Shown piece by piece: positions 1-7,919 of a stretch of 64,000 nucleotides of DNA. The stretch's first letter is position 1. The number at the start of each line of letters is the position of its first letter. The DNA is from Halocatena marina (GTDB lineage: Archaea > Halobacteriota > Halobacteria > Halobacteriales > Haloarculaceae). The DNA is taken from the NCBI RefSeq assembly GCF_025913575.1, contig NZ_CP109785.1:62001-126000 (forward strand), written 5' to 3'. The translations under genes and the position numbers were made by a program. The notes under the pieces were generated by a model. The model saw only the letters and a program-made list of their open reading frames with translations. It was not told the DNA's origin and made no database searches.

Positions 1-320
1 CTATTCTCGTACTCGATGAAGCGACCAGCGATGTCGACACCGAAACCGAGATGCTCATCCAGCGCAGTCTCGACCGGCTCACCGCCGACCGGACGACGTT
101 CGCCATCGCGCATCGCCTCTCGACGATCAAAGACGCCGATCAGATCATTGTCCTCGAAGGTGGCTCCATCGTTGAGCATGGCCCACACGAGGAACTCATC
201 GAAAATGATGGGCTTTATGCGCATCTTTGGGGCGTTCAGGCGGGTGAGATCGACGAACTGCCACAGGAATTCATCGATCGAGCAGCCAACCGACAGGCCC
301 GCACTGGCGCAGACGACTAA
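1..320 (+). CDS. ABC exporter ATP-binding subunit, C-terminal fragment (partial at window start)
   Basis: Only the end of the gene is inside the window; the frame is open from base 3. It begins in the Walker B strand ([16 protein letters not shown]), which carries the catalytic Glu and the D-loop, and continues to the switch histidine in [12 protein letters not shown]. This wording is typical of type I ABC exporters of the MsbA/multidrug kind, where the ATPase is fused behind a six-helix membrane domain. The stop is followed 44 nt later by the creatininase-family gene on the same strand, so the two may be co-transcribed. The substrate cannot be judged because the membrane domain is missing. 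Confidence 0.9.
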   Translation, partial: ILVLDEATSDVDTETEMLIQRSLDRLTADRTTFAIAHRLSTIKDADQIIVLEGGSIVEHGPHEELIENDGLYAHLWGVQAGEIDELPQEFIDRAANRQARTGADD

Positions 321-364
321 TTCACGCTCGATTCACCGGTTGGGGTGCTCACTCGGTTGGAAAA

Positions 365-1153
365 ATGAACGCACCGATGATTCAAGACGCTGAGATCCGT
401 TTGCCGGATATGCACCTCTCGGAGATCCCGTGGACCGATGTCGCTGCCGAAACAGAATCCGACATGGAGACGGATATGGCGCTTCTTCCCGTTGGATCGA
501 CGGAACAACACGGACCGCACGCGCCGCTCGGGACAGACGCACTCATTGCGTCGGGAATCGCCGCTGTCGGTGCAGACCGCTACGACGGCGATGTGGTCGT
601 TGGGCCGACGATTCCGGTCGGGGTCGCAGAAGAACATCGTCAGTTCACTGGGACACTGTGGGTAACCGAAGAAACGTTCCGTCGGTACGTCCGTGAGACC
701 ATCCAGAGTCTCACACACCACGGTTTCAACCGCGTCGTGGTCGTCAACGGTCATGGTGGAAATGTTGCTGCCCTTCGTGAGTGTTGTGCGACGATCACTC
801 GTCACGACGCTGCCTTTGTGGCGCCATTTACGTGGTTCAACGCAGTTTCAGACGAGATGGGACACGGCGGAGCGCTCGAAACAGCGCTCGTTCGTCACCT
901 CCACCCGGATCTTATTCGTGAAGACAGAGTTGAGGATGCCAGTGCCGGTGCTGTTGACCGATGGGGAGTCTGGCAGTCGGGGACGAATCTCGCGTACGAC
1001 TCTGCCGAGTTCACCGAAAATGGCGTTGTCGGCGATCCGTCCGAAGGAGACGCTGCATACGGTGAAGAGCTGCTTGAGGAAATTACGACGGCTCTCGTCG
1101 ATCTGTTAGAAACCGTTGCTGCGCGCAATCTTACCCAGCCAGAGCACCGGTGA
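365..1153 (+). CDS. Creatininase-family amidohydrolase (ArfB/MftE-like)
   Basis: The 262-residue protein has the creatininase-family metal-binding motifs: GSTEQHGPHAPLGTD near residues 44-58 (Glu, His and Asp ligands), EEHRQFTGT near 88-96 and NGHGGN near 122-127. The family includes creatinine amidohydrolase, mycofactocin peptidase MftE and the archaeal formamide hydrolase ArfB, which opens the GTP-derived ring in riboflavin/F420 synthesis. An ArfB-like role would be reasonable for an archaeon but is inference. ATG at 365 gives the longest form. An ATG at 410 (MHLSEIPWTDV) may be the true start, because the conserved part begins there. Confidence 0.85.
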   Translation: MNAPMIQDAEIRLPDMHLSEIPWTDVAAETESDMETDMALLPVGSTEQHGPHAPLGTDALIASGIAAVGADRYDGDVVVGPTIPVGVAEEHRQFTGTLWVTEETFRRYVRETIQSLTHHGFNRVVVVNGHGGNVAALRECCATITRHDAAFVAPFTWFNAVSDEMGHGGALETALVRHLHPDLIREDRVEDASAGAVDRWGVWQSGTNLAYDSAEFTENGVVGDPSEGDAAYGEELLEEITTALVDLLETVAARNLTQPEHR

Positions 1154-1441
1154 GTGCTGTATAAAACGCACAACGGAAGGGTCTGCGCTCACGCTCCTGC
1201 TGTGATCGCACGCACAATAAGTGGACGAGAATGTCGAGTGATGAACGCAACCGACAGAGGAATCTCGACTGTCTATAAATTGCTCTTTTCGAAGACGTGT
1301 CTTCAACCCAACTCTTTGACGTATTCGTATCCACGAGTATCGATCCGATCATCGTAGAACCCACCAGTTCGTCTGTACCCCGTGGTATCAGTATTCACAC
1401 GACAGTACCGTGGTTCACTTCACGGCACGTTACAGTCGATG

Positions 1442-1864
1442 CTACTCCTCTGTGTCCTCCTCGTCCTCGTCCTTTTGTTCGATCGAGTCGAGCATACCTC
1501 GGAGCTCTGGAACTGTGCTTGCGAGATCGCCCACTTGTTCGTGAGCGGTTGAGATATCGTCCATGATCTCTTCGAGTTCTTCGATCTTTTCTCGCAGATC
1601 GTCGGCGTCTTCGAAGGCGTCCGCTCGTTCGCCCATCGTATACCACTTTTTGGCGTCTCGGAGGTGTTCTGCGGCATCGCCTGTATCGAGCACGGAATGG
1701 AGGGAATTGAGGACTCCGAGGGTGTTTTCAGCCTCGGCGGTCCAGATATCATCGGCTTCCGGGAGTGCTTCTCGGGCCGTTTCGAGGCTCGACTCTACGT
1801 CGGTGCGGATCTCGTTCGCTGCCTCTCCAAAGAGTTCGTCGTCATCGAGGGCCGTCTGGCTCAT
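1442..1864 (-). CDS. Haloarchaeal acidic helical protein (DUF5790-like)
   Basis: The 140-residue acidic protein starts at MSQTALDDDELF. It is mostly helical with a coiled-coil stretch (DADDLREKIEELEEIMDDI, about residues 85-105) and a motif DAKKWYTMGERADAF around 70-85. I recognise it as a conserved haloarchaeal protein, probably the family called DUF5790, with no known function. An open frame continues 35 codons upstream, but the ATG at 1864 is where conserved-looking sequence begins. No signal peptide or membrane segment is visible. It stands alone, divergent from the creatininase-family gene's neighbours. Confidence 0.75.
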   Translation of the reverse strand: MSQTALDDDELFGEAANEIRTDVESSLETAREALPEADDIWTAEAENTLGVLNSLHSVLDTGDAAEHLRDAKKWYTMGERADAFEDADDLREKIEELEEIMDDISTAHEQVGDLASTVPELRGMLDSIEQKDEDEEDTEE

Positions 1865-2004
1865 GGCGTGTGATTCTTCGTCATGGGGTATAAATACCCG
1901 CCCAAAACTGAAAGTGAAATCTGCACCGCGCGTCGGTCGAACCTCCTCATTCGCACGTGACACACCCAACTGTGCTCATCTCAGATCCTCCCCGTTCACT
2001 ACCA

Positions 2005-2340
2005 CTACTCACCGACGATATCGACGACGCGCATGAGAGGGTAGCCGTCTTCCATCGCCATCTCGGCATGGACAATGCAGTCTTCGTACTCGATCCGCAT
2101 GACAACATCCATGTACTCTCCTGTGAGTTCGGTGTACCCCCGTGTTGTTTCGAGCTCGTCGGTGTGGATATCGACTGAAACTTCCTCACAGTACGGCTGG
2201 TTCTCGATTGTCTCCTCAATAGCAGTTTCGAGACTCGCGGCACTCTTCGGACTGACTGGAGCACCGGCGAACTGATGATACAGTGCACCGAATTTCACTC
2301 CTGCTTCGAAACAGGCCGTTTCGCGGTCTGTCGGGTCCAT
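2005..2340 (-). CDS. mptD: Archaeal dihydroneopterin aldolase (MptD family)
   Basis: The 111-residue protein matches the archaeal MptD family (formerly DUF372). Its signature is CFEAGVKFGALYHQFAGAPV near residues 10-29, followed by TAIEETIENQPYCEEVSVDI. MptD cleaves dihydroneopterin to 6-hydroxymethyl-dihydropterin and glycolaldehyde in tetrahydrofolate/methanopterin-type cofactor synthesis. I chose ATG at 2340 over the in-frame TTG at 2364 because a TATA-like box lies 23-30 nt upstream of the ATG, inside the longer reading. The start faces aif2b, so the two promoters are back to back. Confidence 0.85.
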   Translation of the reverse strand: MDPTDRETACFEAGVKFGALYHQFAGAPVSPKSAASLETAIEETIENQPYCEEVSVDIHTDELETTRGYTELTGEYMDVVMRIEYEDCIVHAEMAMEDGYPLMRVVDIVGE

Positions 2341-2362
2341 ATCTGTGATATCACGTTCCCGC

Positions 2363-2370
2363 AATTAAAT
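2363..2370 (-). promoter_or_regulatory. TATA-like box for mptD
   Basis: On the minus strand this reads ATTTAATT, 23-30 nt before the ATG at 2340. That spacing implies a transcript starting at or next to the start codon (leaderless). Confidence 0.6.
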
Positions 2371-2451
2371 GCCGCCCGATTCGGCTCAATCCTAGACCAT
2401 GTCGAACCGTATCTCGCAACGGGTTTACGGCTCAAGCCCCAACTATCAGAT

Positions 2452-3069
2452 ATGGATTACGAATCGAGCCTCGATAGAGCCATGGATGCAGTGCCAGATA
2501 TCCAATCGGACGGCAAGCGTCTCGAAGTGCCGGATGCCACGGCACAGAAAGACGGTGCATTCACACGCTTAACGAATCTTGAGGATATTGCTGATACTAT
2601 CTCCCGAACCCCGGACCATCTCCACCGATTTATCCAGCGTGATCTCGGAACGAACGGAAAGCTCACAGACGGTGTCGGGCGGTACAACGGGACGTTCTCC
2701 GGTACGGATTTCGATGCGGCCACCGATGCGTACGTCGAAGCGTACGTCCTCTGTGCGGAGTGTGGACTGCCCGATACTCGACTCGTGACTGAAGACGGAA
2801 CACCGATGCTCAGGTGTGATGCTTGTGGTGCGTTCCGTCCCGTCTCAAAGCGCCGCCGCGGCACCCAACAGACCAAACAGCGTGATGCGATCGAAGAGGG
2901 TCAAACCTACACGCTCGAAATCGTCAGTACGGGCCGCAAGGGCGACGGTGTTGCCGAACGGGGTGGATATACGGTTTTCGTCCCCGGTGCGGCGGAGGGC
3001 GACGTCGTTGAGGCATACATCGAAAACGTCTCTGGCTCGCTGGCGTTTGCTCGGCTCGTGACAAACTAA
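2452..3069 (+). CDS. Translation initiation factor aIF2 subunit beta fused to a TRAM domain
   Basis: The 205-residue protein has the aIF2-beta/eIF5 fold, with a helical domain DHLHRFIQRDLGTNGK near residues 55-70. A C4 zinc ribbon follows, with cysteines at 101, 104, 122 and 125. aIF2-beta is a subunit of the GTP-dependent factor that brings Met-tRNAi to the ribosome. Residues from about 143 to the end (TYTLEIVSTGRKGDGVAERGG and on) form a TRAM RNA-binding domain, a fusion known in haloarchaea. The ATG at 2452 is chosen over earlier codons because aIF2-beta homology starts there and a TTTACG box lies about 27 nt upstream. Confidence 0.92.
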   Translation: MDYESSLDRAMDAVPDIQSDGKRLEVPDATAQKDGAFTRLTNLEDIADTISRTPDHLHRFIQRDLGTNGKLTDGVGRYNGTFSGTDFDAATDAYVEAYVLCAECGLPDTRLVTEDGTPMLRCDACGAFRPVSKRRRGTQQTKQRDAIEEGQTYTLEIVSTGRKGDGVAERGGYTVFVPGAAEGDVVEAYIENVSGSLAFARLVTN

Positions 3070-3269
3070 TCCAACGCAGTGCTCTCTTCCGTTCGCTGTT
3101 CTTGCTATCTTCAGCGGATATCTTCTGTGCGAACTCTCACCTCAGTAGATACATCTAGATGATCTTGTGCGTTCTCCTACTGCGTTTGACATCATCATAC
3201 GACCCAAATGGTCTGGAGCTTTGTCCAAACCGCACGATTATTACTCCCCTCGCTCTTTTCGACTCGTGA

Positions 3270-4025
3270 ATGGTCACGTCGGTGCTGCTCACAGGTGCCG
3301 CAGGTCGCGTTGGAAGCGCTATCCTCGGCGGACTCGGTCAAGACTATGATTGGCGGTTGATAGATCGCGAGCCACCGACAGGTAAAGACAACCATCAGTC
3401 TGATCACGAGTACGTTGTCGCCGATATCACCGACAAGGATGCCATCCGCGAGGCGATGGAAGACGTCGATGTCGTCATTCACCTCGCTGGTGATCCACGT
3501 CCTGAGGCAGGATGGGATAGTGTCATCACGAACAACATCGACGGGACTCACACTGTTTTCGAGGCAGCCATCGATGCTGGGGTTGAGAAGGTTATCTTTG
3601 CGTCCTCGAATCACGTTGTTGGCCACTACGAAACCGAGCGCAAGCCCGATATATACCGCACGAGCAGCGATTTCCAACTCGATGGAACAGAACTCCCTCG
3701 GCCATCGAATCGATACGGCATTAGCAAAGCCACCGGTGAGATCATCGGACGGTTCTTCCACGATGAGTACGATATCGGCGTTGTCTGTCTCCGCATCGGC
3801 AATCTCACAAAGGATCATCCACCAATCGATTACGAGCGCGGGCAGGCAATGTGGCTCTCTTATCGGGACTGTGCCCACTTGTTCGACTGTTGTATTACCT
3901 CCGATGTCGATTACGAAATCATCTACGGCATCTCGGACAACGACCGAAAGTACTACTCGATCGACCGTGCTCACGAGGTGCTTGGCTACGATCCGCAGGA
4001 CAACTCCGCTGATTACACCGATTGA
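3270..4025 (+). CDS. azf: NAD-dependent glucose-6-phosphate dehydrogenase, Azf-like (SDR/epimerase fold)
   Basis: The 251-residue extended-SDR protein has the dinucleotide motif GAAGRVG at residues 9-15, the acidic pair IDREPP after beta-2, HLAGDPRPEA at 71-80 and the catalytic YGISK (Tyr149, Lys153). The overall pattern (NNIDGTHTVFEAAIDAGVEK, ASSNHVVGHYET, RIGNLTKDHPPID) is how I remember Azf of Haloferax volcanii, which oxidises glucose-6-phosphate with NAD+ in the archaeal oxidative pentose-phosphate route. The assignment to Azf rather than another sugar epimerase is from memory of that sequence. A TTATTA element lies about 27-32 nt before the ATG. Confidence 0.82.
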   Translation: MVTSVLLTGAAGRVGSAILGGLGQDYDWRLIDREPPTGKDNHQSDHEYVVADITDKDAIREAMEDVDVVIHLAGDPRPEAGWDSVITNNIDGTHTVFEAAIDAGVEKVIFASSNHVVGHYETERKPDIYRTSSDFQLDGTELPRPSNRYGISKATGEIIGRFFHDEYDIGVVCLRIGNLTKDHPPIDYERGQAMWLSYRDCAHLFDCCITSDVDYEIIYGISDNDRKYYSIDRAHEVLGYDPQDNSADYTD

Positions 4026-4166
4026 ATCACTTTGCTGAGTGTTGCTATCCACTGATCGAACAGCACGACACTCGGTAGCGCTCTTTGTGTGAAACAATCC
4101 ATTTCGTGCTCGGTCGTTTTGCGACCGTTTGAGAAGCTGCCCTGATTGGTTCGCCGAGTGACGCTG

Positions 4167-4589
4167 TCAAGCTGATTCGGGTGGCTCATCCTGAAACGCG
4201 ATGACGGCATCGCGGAACGTATCAGGAATACGGGTCGGTGTTCCGGTATCATCGACTGCAACGTGGGTCACGTGACCTTCGACGAGCACAGTGTCGTCCA
4301 TCGAGCGCCTCGCCTGATAGTCGAACGTTATGCTGGAGTGGCCGATTGATTCAACGCGGAGTGAATTGACGATCACATTTTCGAAGAACGCTGGTGAGCG
4401 ATAATCGAGATCGACGTGTGCGACGTGAATATCCCACTCGTTCTCGATCAGCGTTGTGTAGTCATAGCCAATCTCCCGCAGAAATGCGGACGTTGCTTCG
4501 TCTTGGTAGGTGACGTACTCGCCGTAGAACACGACACCTTGCTGGTCAGTCTCGGCGAATCGAACGCGATTCTCATACACCTCGTGCAT
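4167..4589 (-). CDS. Acyl-CoA thioesterase, 4-hydroxybenzoyl-CoA thioesterase (hotdog) family
   Basis: The 140-residue single hotdog-domain protein has the family signature RVRFAETDQQGVVFYGEY near residues 8-25, including the catalytic Asp (FAETDQQG). The substrate is probably a short or aromatic acyl-CoA but cannot be read from sequence. The ATG at 4589 is preferred to an in-frame TTG at 4595 because a TTAAAG box sits 26-31 nt upstream of the ATG. It is convergent with azf and lies downstream of the DUF309 gene on the same strand, about 60 nt away. Confidence 0.85.
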   Translation of the reverse strand: MHEVYENRVRFAETDQQGVVFYGEYVTYQDEATSAFLREIGYDYTTLIENEWDIHVAHVDLDYRSPAFFENVIVNSLRVESIGHSSITFDYQARRSMDDTVLVEGHVTHVAVDDTGTPTRIPDTFRDAVIAFQDEPPESA

Positions 4590-4614
4590 TGACAACAGAT
4601 CAGCGTGCCGCGGT

Positions 4615-4620
4615 CTTTAA
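4615..4620 (-). promoter_or_regulatory. TATA-like box for the thioesterase gene
   Basis: TTAAAG on the minus strand, 26-31 nt upstream of the ATG at 4589. The spacing suits a leaderless transcript. Confidence 0.5.
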
Positions 4621-4652
4621 CGCAGCTAAAAATATTGTGACAGTGCCTCGAA

Positions 4653-5312
4653 CTAGTTGTCCGAATCCGTTTCGAATAGTCCCTCGACATCTGATTCTTT
4701 GTGATTGCGGCGTCCAATGTGTTCTGATAACCGTTGGCGAACAATTCCACGCTCTCCACGCACGAAGTCGATTAGCAACGTGACGAACGGGCTTGTTACC
4801 TTTTCTGCTGCGAGATCGGCTGTCGCGTACTCGATTGCTCGTTCGATCTGATCCTCATTGTAGTCGTATTCTGCTGCGAGGACGCGTGCGGCGATCGCCA
4901 CCGACTCGAATGGGAGTTCATCGACGATGACCGGCTCACCGTCCAGTACTATCCGGATCGGTCGTCGACGCTCGATGACCTCTGGATCACGACCGAGAAC
5001 GACGAGATAATCACGAATGGATTCGAGTGCAACGCCGTGACGGGCCGCACCGAGATCGGCTAGATATCTGTGCGCACTCGTTGCGAGTCCTGTGGTGCCC
5101 GCCCAGTTTCGTTGATCAGCATGGTAGACGGCAGCGGTGAACTGAATCAAGCCCTGTAGAAGATCACGATCGGGCCCGTCGTCCATCTCAAGCCACAGTT
5201 CTTCCCACGCATCGTGTGCAGCGTGGTACTCACCGGCGTTGTAGATTGCAGCGCCCGCTCGGAGATGTGCGGCCAGATCCATCTCCGCTGTCTCTCTCCC
5301 AGTCTTGTCCAT
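4653..5312 (-). CDS. DUF309 domain protein
   Basis: The 219-residue protein has a DUF309 core. GEYHAAHDAWEELWLEMDD (about residues 25-45) and LLQGLIQFTAAVYHADQRN (about 50-70) form the conserved helical pair with His, Glu and Trp of this family. No enzymatic function is established for DUF309. The C-terminal part has an additional helical region of unclear role, with conserved-looking DYNEDQIERAIEYA. The start is the ATG at 5312 (MDKTGRE); the open frame upstream has no family similarity. It starts about 100 nt from, and divergently to, the MaoC gene. Confidence 0.8.
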   Translation of the reverse strand: MDKTGRETAEMDLAAHLRAGAAIYNAGEYHAAHDAWEELWLEMDDGPDRDLLQGLIQFTAAVYHADQRNWAGTTGLATSAHRYLADLGAARHGVALESIRDYLVVLGRDPEVIERRRPIRIVLDGEPVIVDELPFESVAIAARVLAAEYDYNEDQIERAIEYATADLAAEKVTSPFVTLLIDFVRGERGIVRQRLSEHIGRRNHKESDVEGLFETDSDN

Positions 5313-5409
5313 ATGATCTGTTCTTCCCGAGTGGTCAAAACGCCGGCGGCAACCGTACTGTGGACCCGTAGTCAGCAGTGTTATCCCTTCTGTCCACACA
5401 CTGTTGATC

Positions 5410-5871
5410 ATGCCTCTGGAGTTCTATGAGGACCTTTCGATTGGTGATACGCGAGAGTTCGGTGGATATACGGTCGAAAAAGAGGAACTCGTTTCGTTCG
5501 CCGAGCAGTACGATCCGCAACCGTTCCACGTAGACGAAGACGCTGCAGAGCAGTCGATGTTCGGTGGACTCATTGCCAGTGGCTGGCACACCGCTGCGGT
5601 CACGATGCGTATGCTCGTCGAAAATGTCATCCGCGATTCGAGTGCAACAGGTGCAATCGGAGTCGATGATCTGCGTTGGAGACAGCCCGTCCGTCCCGAT
5701 GATACGCTCTCTGTGAAGACCGAAGTGGTAGATAAAGAACCGTGGGACGATAATCTCGGACTCGTTCACTCCCGCACCACCGTCTACAATCAGGACGAGA
5801 CTGAGGTCATGTCTATGATTGGATTAGTGCTCTATCAAATGCGAGACAGCAGTTCTGCACCCGAAAACTGA
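5410..5871 (+). CDS. MaoC-like (R)-specific enoyl-CoA hydratase
   Basis: The 153-residue hotdog protein has the MaoC/PhaJ signature: FAEQYDPQPFHVDEDAA (about residues 33-49) with the catalytic Asp/His pair, then FGGLIASGWHTAAVTMRM (about 54-71). The family hydrates trans-2-enoyl-CoA to (R)-3-hydroxyacyl-CoA, feeding polyhydroxyalkanoate or lipid pathways. No other PHA or fatty-acid genes lie close by, so the pathway is open. The start is the ATG at 5410; an upstream TTG two codons earlier is unlikely. Confidence 0.87.
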   Translation: MPLEFYEDLSIGDTREFGGYTVEKEELVSFAEQYDPQPFHVDEDAAEQSMFGGLIASGWHTAAVTMRMLVENVIRDSSATGAIGVDDLRWRQPVRPDDTLSVKTEVVDKEPWDDNLGLVHSRTTVYNQDETEVMSMIGLVLYQMRDSSSAPEN

Positions 5872-6005
5872 GTAGGGAATGTTCAGCGGCTCTAAAGCGC
5901 AATCGTGTAGTTCGGCGACCATCGGTAACAATTATTGATGTCTGTTTGAACTGTTTTGGAACATACCCGGCAAACTAAAGAGGGATGGTCGAAAAAGGAA
6001 ACTGA

Positions 6006-6080
6006 GGGCCCTTAGCTTAGCCTGGTCAAAGCGATCCGCTCATAACGGATTGATCGCTGGTTCAAATCCGGCAGGGCCCA
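6006..6080 (+). tRNA. tRNA with CAU anticodon (probably tRNA-Ile2, alternatively elongator Met)
   Basis: This 75-nt cloverleaf has a perfect 7-bp acceptor stem (GGGCCCT with AGGGCCC), discriminator A at 6080, D-stem GCTT/AAGC and an anticodon stem ATCCG/CGGAT enclosing CTCATAA (anticodon CAT). The T-stem is GCTGG/CCGGC with loop TTCAAAT. CCA is not encoded and no intron is present. The initiator tRNA is unlikely because its acceptor starts differently in archaea. The GGGCC acceptor start resembles haloarchaeal tRNA-Ile, so I lean to Ile2, whose C34 would be modified to agmatidine to read AUA. Confidence 0.93.
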
Positions 6081-6314
6081 TGAAAACAGCGGTCAAAGTG
6101 ACCGGACATCAACTGTATACCCACGACAGAACTCACGGTGCAGTCGAGACGAAACGCGAACGACAACAAAAATACAAAAACACTCAATCGTACGAGCGCT
6201 CGTATTCGATTGCAATCAGTTGCCTACGCCCGAACATATCGGGTTCGCGGCTGATTGTCATCGACAAAGTAGACGGCTATTTTGACTCGGCCGTCAACGA
6301 TGTGCTCATACGGT

Positions 6315-7049
6315 ATGAGTCCAAAACGAGACCGAATGAGCCGACGACGAGGTCCACGAGGACGGGGACGCGAACGAAGGCGTGAAAGCACGAATGACCG
6401 CAGTCAGCGAGTATTGCAGGTTGCACTCATCGCTGCAGGCATCCTCTTTCTCCTGGTTGGAGCTATCATCACCGCCGGAGGAGGGGGAGCACTAGATCTA
6501 TTTGGCGCATCCCAATCAGATGAGACTAACAGCGACACTGATGAGCCTGCAACGAGCGGAAACCAGCAATCATCAACGTCGGAACCGACTTCGTCGGAGA
6601 CTGACACACCGACGCCGACAGCGACGCCGACCACGACGCCAACGGCAACACCAACAACGACCACGACAGCGACGCCAACGGCAACACCAACAACAACGGC
6701 GACGCCAACATCGACAGCGACGAGGACAGCAGCATCCGGTGGTCTGCGGATCACAGAAAAGACCGATGAGAACGGAAACGGCTACGTTTCCGACTTCAAT
6801 CTTGAGGTCAACGCGGACACCAGTTCCGCGAACAAACCGTACTTCATTGTCAAGATCAATGGCGAGGTGTACGGCTATTCCAATGAACTCAGGAACACTG
6901 CCAATGGTGTCTTCACGATCACTCTCGACGGATCGAAGTTCGAAAAGTATGGTCGCGGACCGCTTCAAGTGTCCGTCGAACTCGCAGAAAAGGATACGGA
7001 TGGAACAATCAACTCGTGGACTACGACCGTGAACTACGAGCCGGAGTAA
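6315..7049 (+). CDS. Membrane-anchored protein with Thr/Pro-rich stalk and extracellular domain
   Basis: The 244-residue protein has a very basic N-terminus (residues 1-30, Arg-rich). One transmembrane helix follows (about 33-53, LQVALIAAGILFLLVGAIIT), then a Ser/Asp spacer, a Thr-Pro-Ala-Thr low-complexity stalk (about 96-136) and a compact C-terminal beta-rich domain (about 140-244). The basic cytoplasmic end predicts that the C-terminus faces outside, and the Thr-rich stalk is a likely O-glycosylation region as in haloarchaeal surface proteins (inference). I do not recognise the C-terminal domain. ATG at 6315 is chosen; another ATG at 6336 is possible. Confidence 0.75.
   Translation: MSPKRDRMSRRRGPRGRGRERRRESTNDRSQRVLQVALIAAGILFLLVGAIITAGGGGALDLFGASQSDETNSDTDEPATSGNQQSSTSEPTSSETDTPTPTATPTTTPTATPTTTTTATPTATPTTTATPTSTATRTAASGGLRITEKTDENGNGYVSDFNLEVNADTSSANKPYFIVKINGEVYGYSNELRNTANGVFTITLDGSKFEKYGRGPLQVSVELAEKDTDGTINSWTTTVNYEPE
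6600..6735 (+). repeat. ACN/CCN-rich low-complexity tract encoding the Thr-Pro stalk
   Basis: Repeated short units such as gcgacgcca / acaccaaca run through this stretch and encode (Thr, Pro, Ala) repeats in frame with the membrane-anchored protein. The tract could expand or contract by slippage. Confidence 0.75.
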
Positions 7050-7300
7050 GCATATCACATCACAATGAATGAGAAATAATTCCACGACCGTGTCACCTCA
7101 CTCATTTGATTGTTCGATTCATCCGATCATTTAATTCCCTCGTCCTCGGCCTCCGTCGAAATCCCGAGTTACATTCTACATTAAACCAGCGAAGAAGACT
7201 AAGAAATATAAACAATTGTTGATTTGTGTTGATTTGGTATCGATGCTATTGGACGCGACGGTAGCGCTATATACATCCAATACTAACACGGTAAATAAGG

Positions 7301-7858
7301 ATGTTCGACCGGATTCGAGAGGACATAGAGACCGCATTTGCGAGAGACCCGGCAGCCAAGAGCGTTCCCGAGGTTCTCCTCTGCTATCCTGGGCTGCACG
7401 CGATCTGGCTCTACCGTATTGCGCACGCTCTTTGGGAAGAGGACTTCTTGCTCGCCGGACGATTCCTCTCACACGTGGCGCGATTTCTCACCGGCGTCGA
7501 GATCCACCCTGGTGCCGAGATCGGCGACCGATTTTTCATCGATCACGGTGCTGGCGTCGTGATCGGTGAAACAGCAGAGATCGGCGACGACGTAATGTTA
7601 TATCATGGTGTCACGCTGGGTGGTGATTCTATCGAACCAGAGAAACGCCATCCGACGCTCAAAGACGACGTGACTATCGGCGCGAATGCGACGCTTCTCG
7701 GACCGATCACGATCGGGCGGAAATCAAGTGTCGGATCTGGATCGGTCGTCCTCGAATCCGTTCCCCCGAACTGCACCGTCGTCGGTGTCCCCGCAGAACT
7801 CGTCGGCGATTGTGGAACAGACTACCTCGCAGAAGTGAGAGAGGATTTCGGGGAGTAA
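7301..7858 (+). CDS. cysE: Serine O-acetyltransferase
   Basis: The 185-residue enzyme transfers acetyl from acetyl-CoA to L-serine, giving O-acetylserine for cysteine synthesis. A short helical N-terminal part (ending [20 protein letters not shown]) is followed by a left-handed beta-helix. That helix has the CysE motifs [11 protein letters not shown] (about 65-75), [20 protein letters not shown] (about 79-98) with the catalytic Asp-His pair, and GVTLGG. It belongs to the short CysE form without the long N-terminal helical extension of enterobacterial enzymes. A TATATA element (about 7269-7274) lies about 27-32 nt before the ATG. Confidence 0.92.
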   Translation: MFDRIREDIETAFARDPAAKSVPEVLLCYPGLHAIWLYRIAHALWEEDFLLAGRFLSHVARFLTGVEIHPGAEIGDRFFIDHGAGVVIGETAEIGDDVMLYHGVTLGGDSIEPEKRHPTLKDDVTIGANATLLGPITIGRKSSVGSGSVVLESVPPNCTVVGVPAELVGDCGTDYLAEVREDFGE

Positions 7859-7919
7859 CACTGGCTGATTGTCGGACGGTCTGAGATTATATCCAAACCA
7901 AATCCTGCTCTGAGGCAGT

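Noticed and set aside
1154..1302. TATAAAAC element near 1160 as a promoter
   Set aside because: No start codon with a supported gene lies at a suitable distance on either strand.
3195..4097. 300-codon open frame antisense to azf
   Set aside because: It covers azf almost completely and arises from the codon bias of the opposite strand; azf has clear NAD and catalytic motifs.
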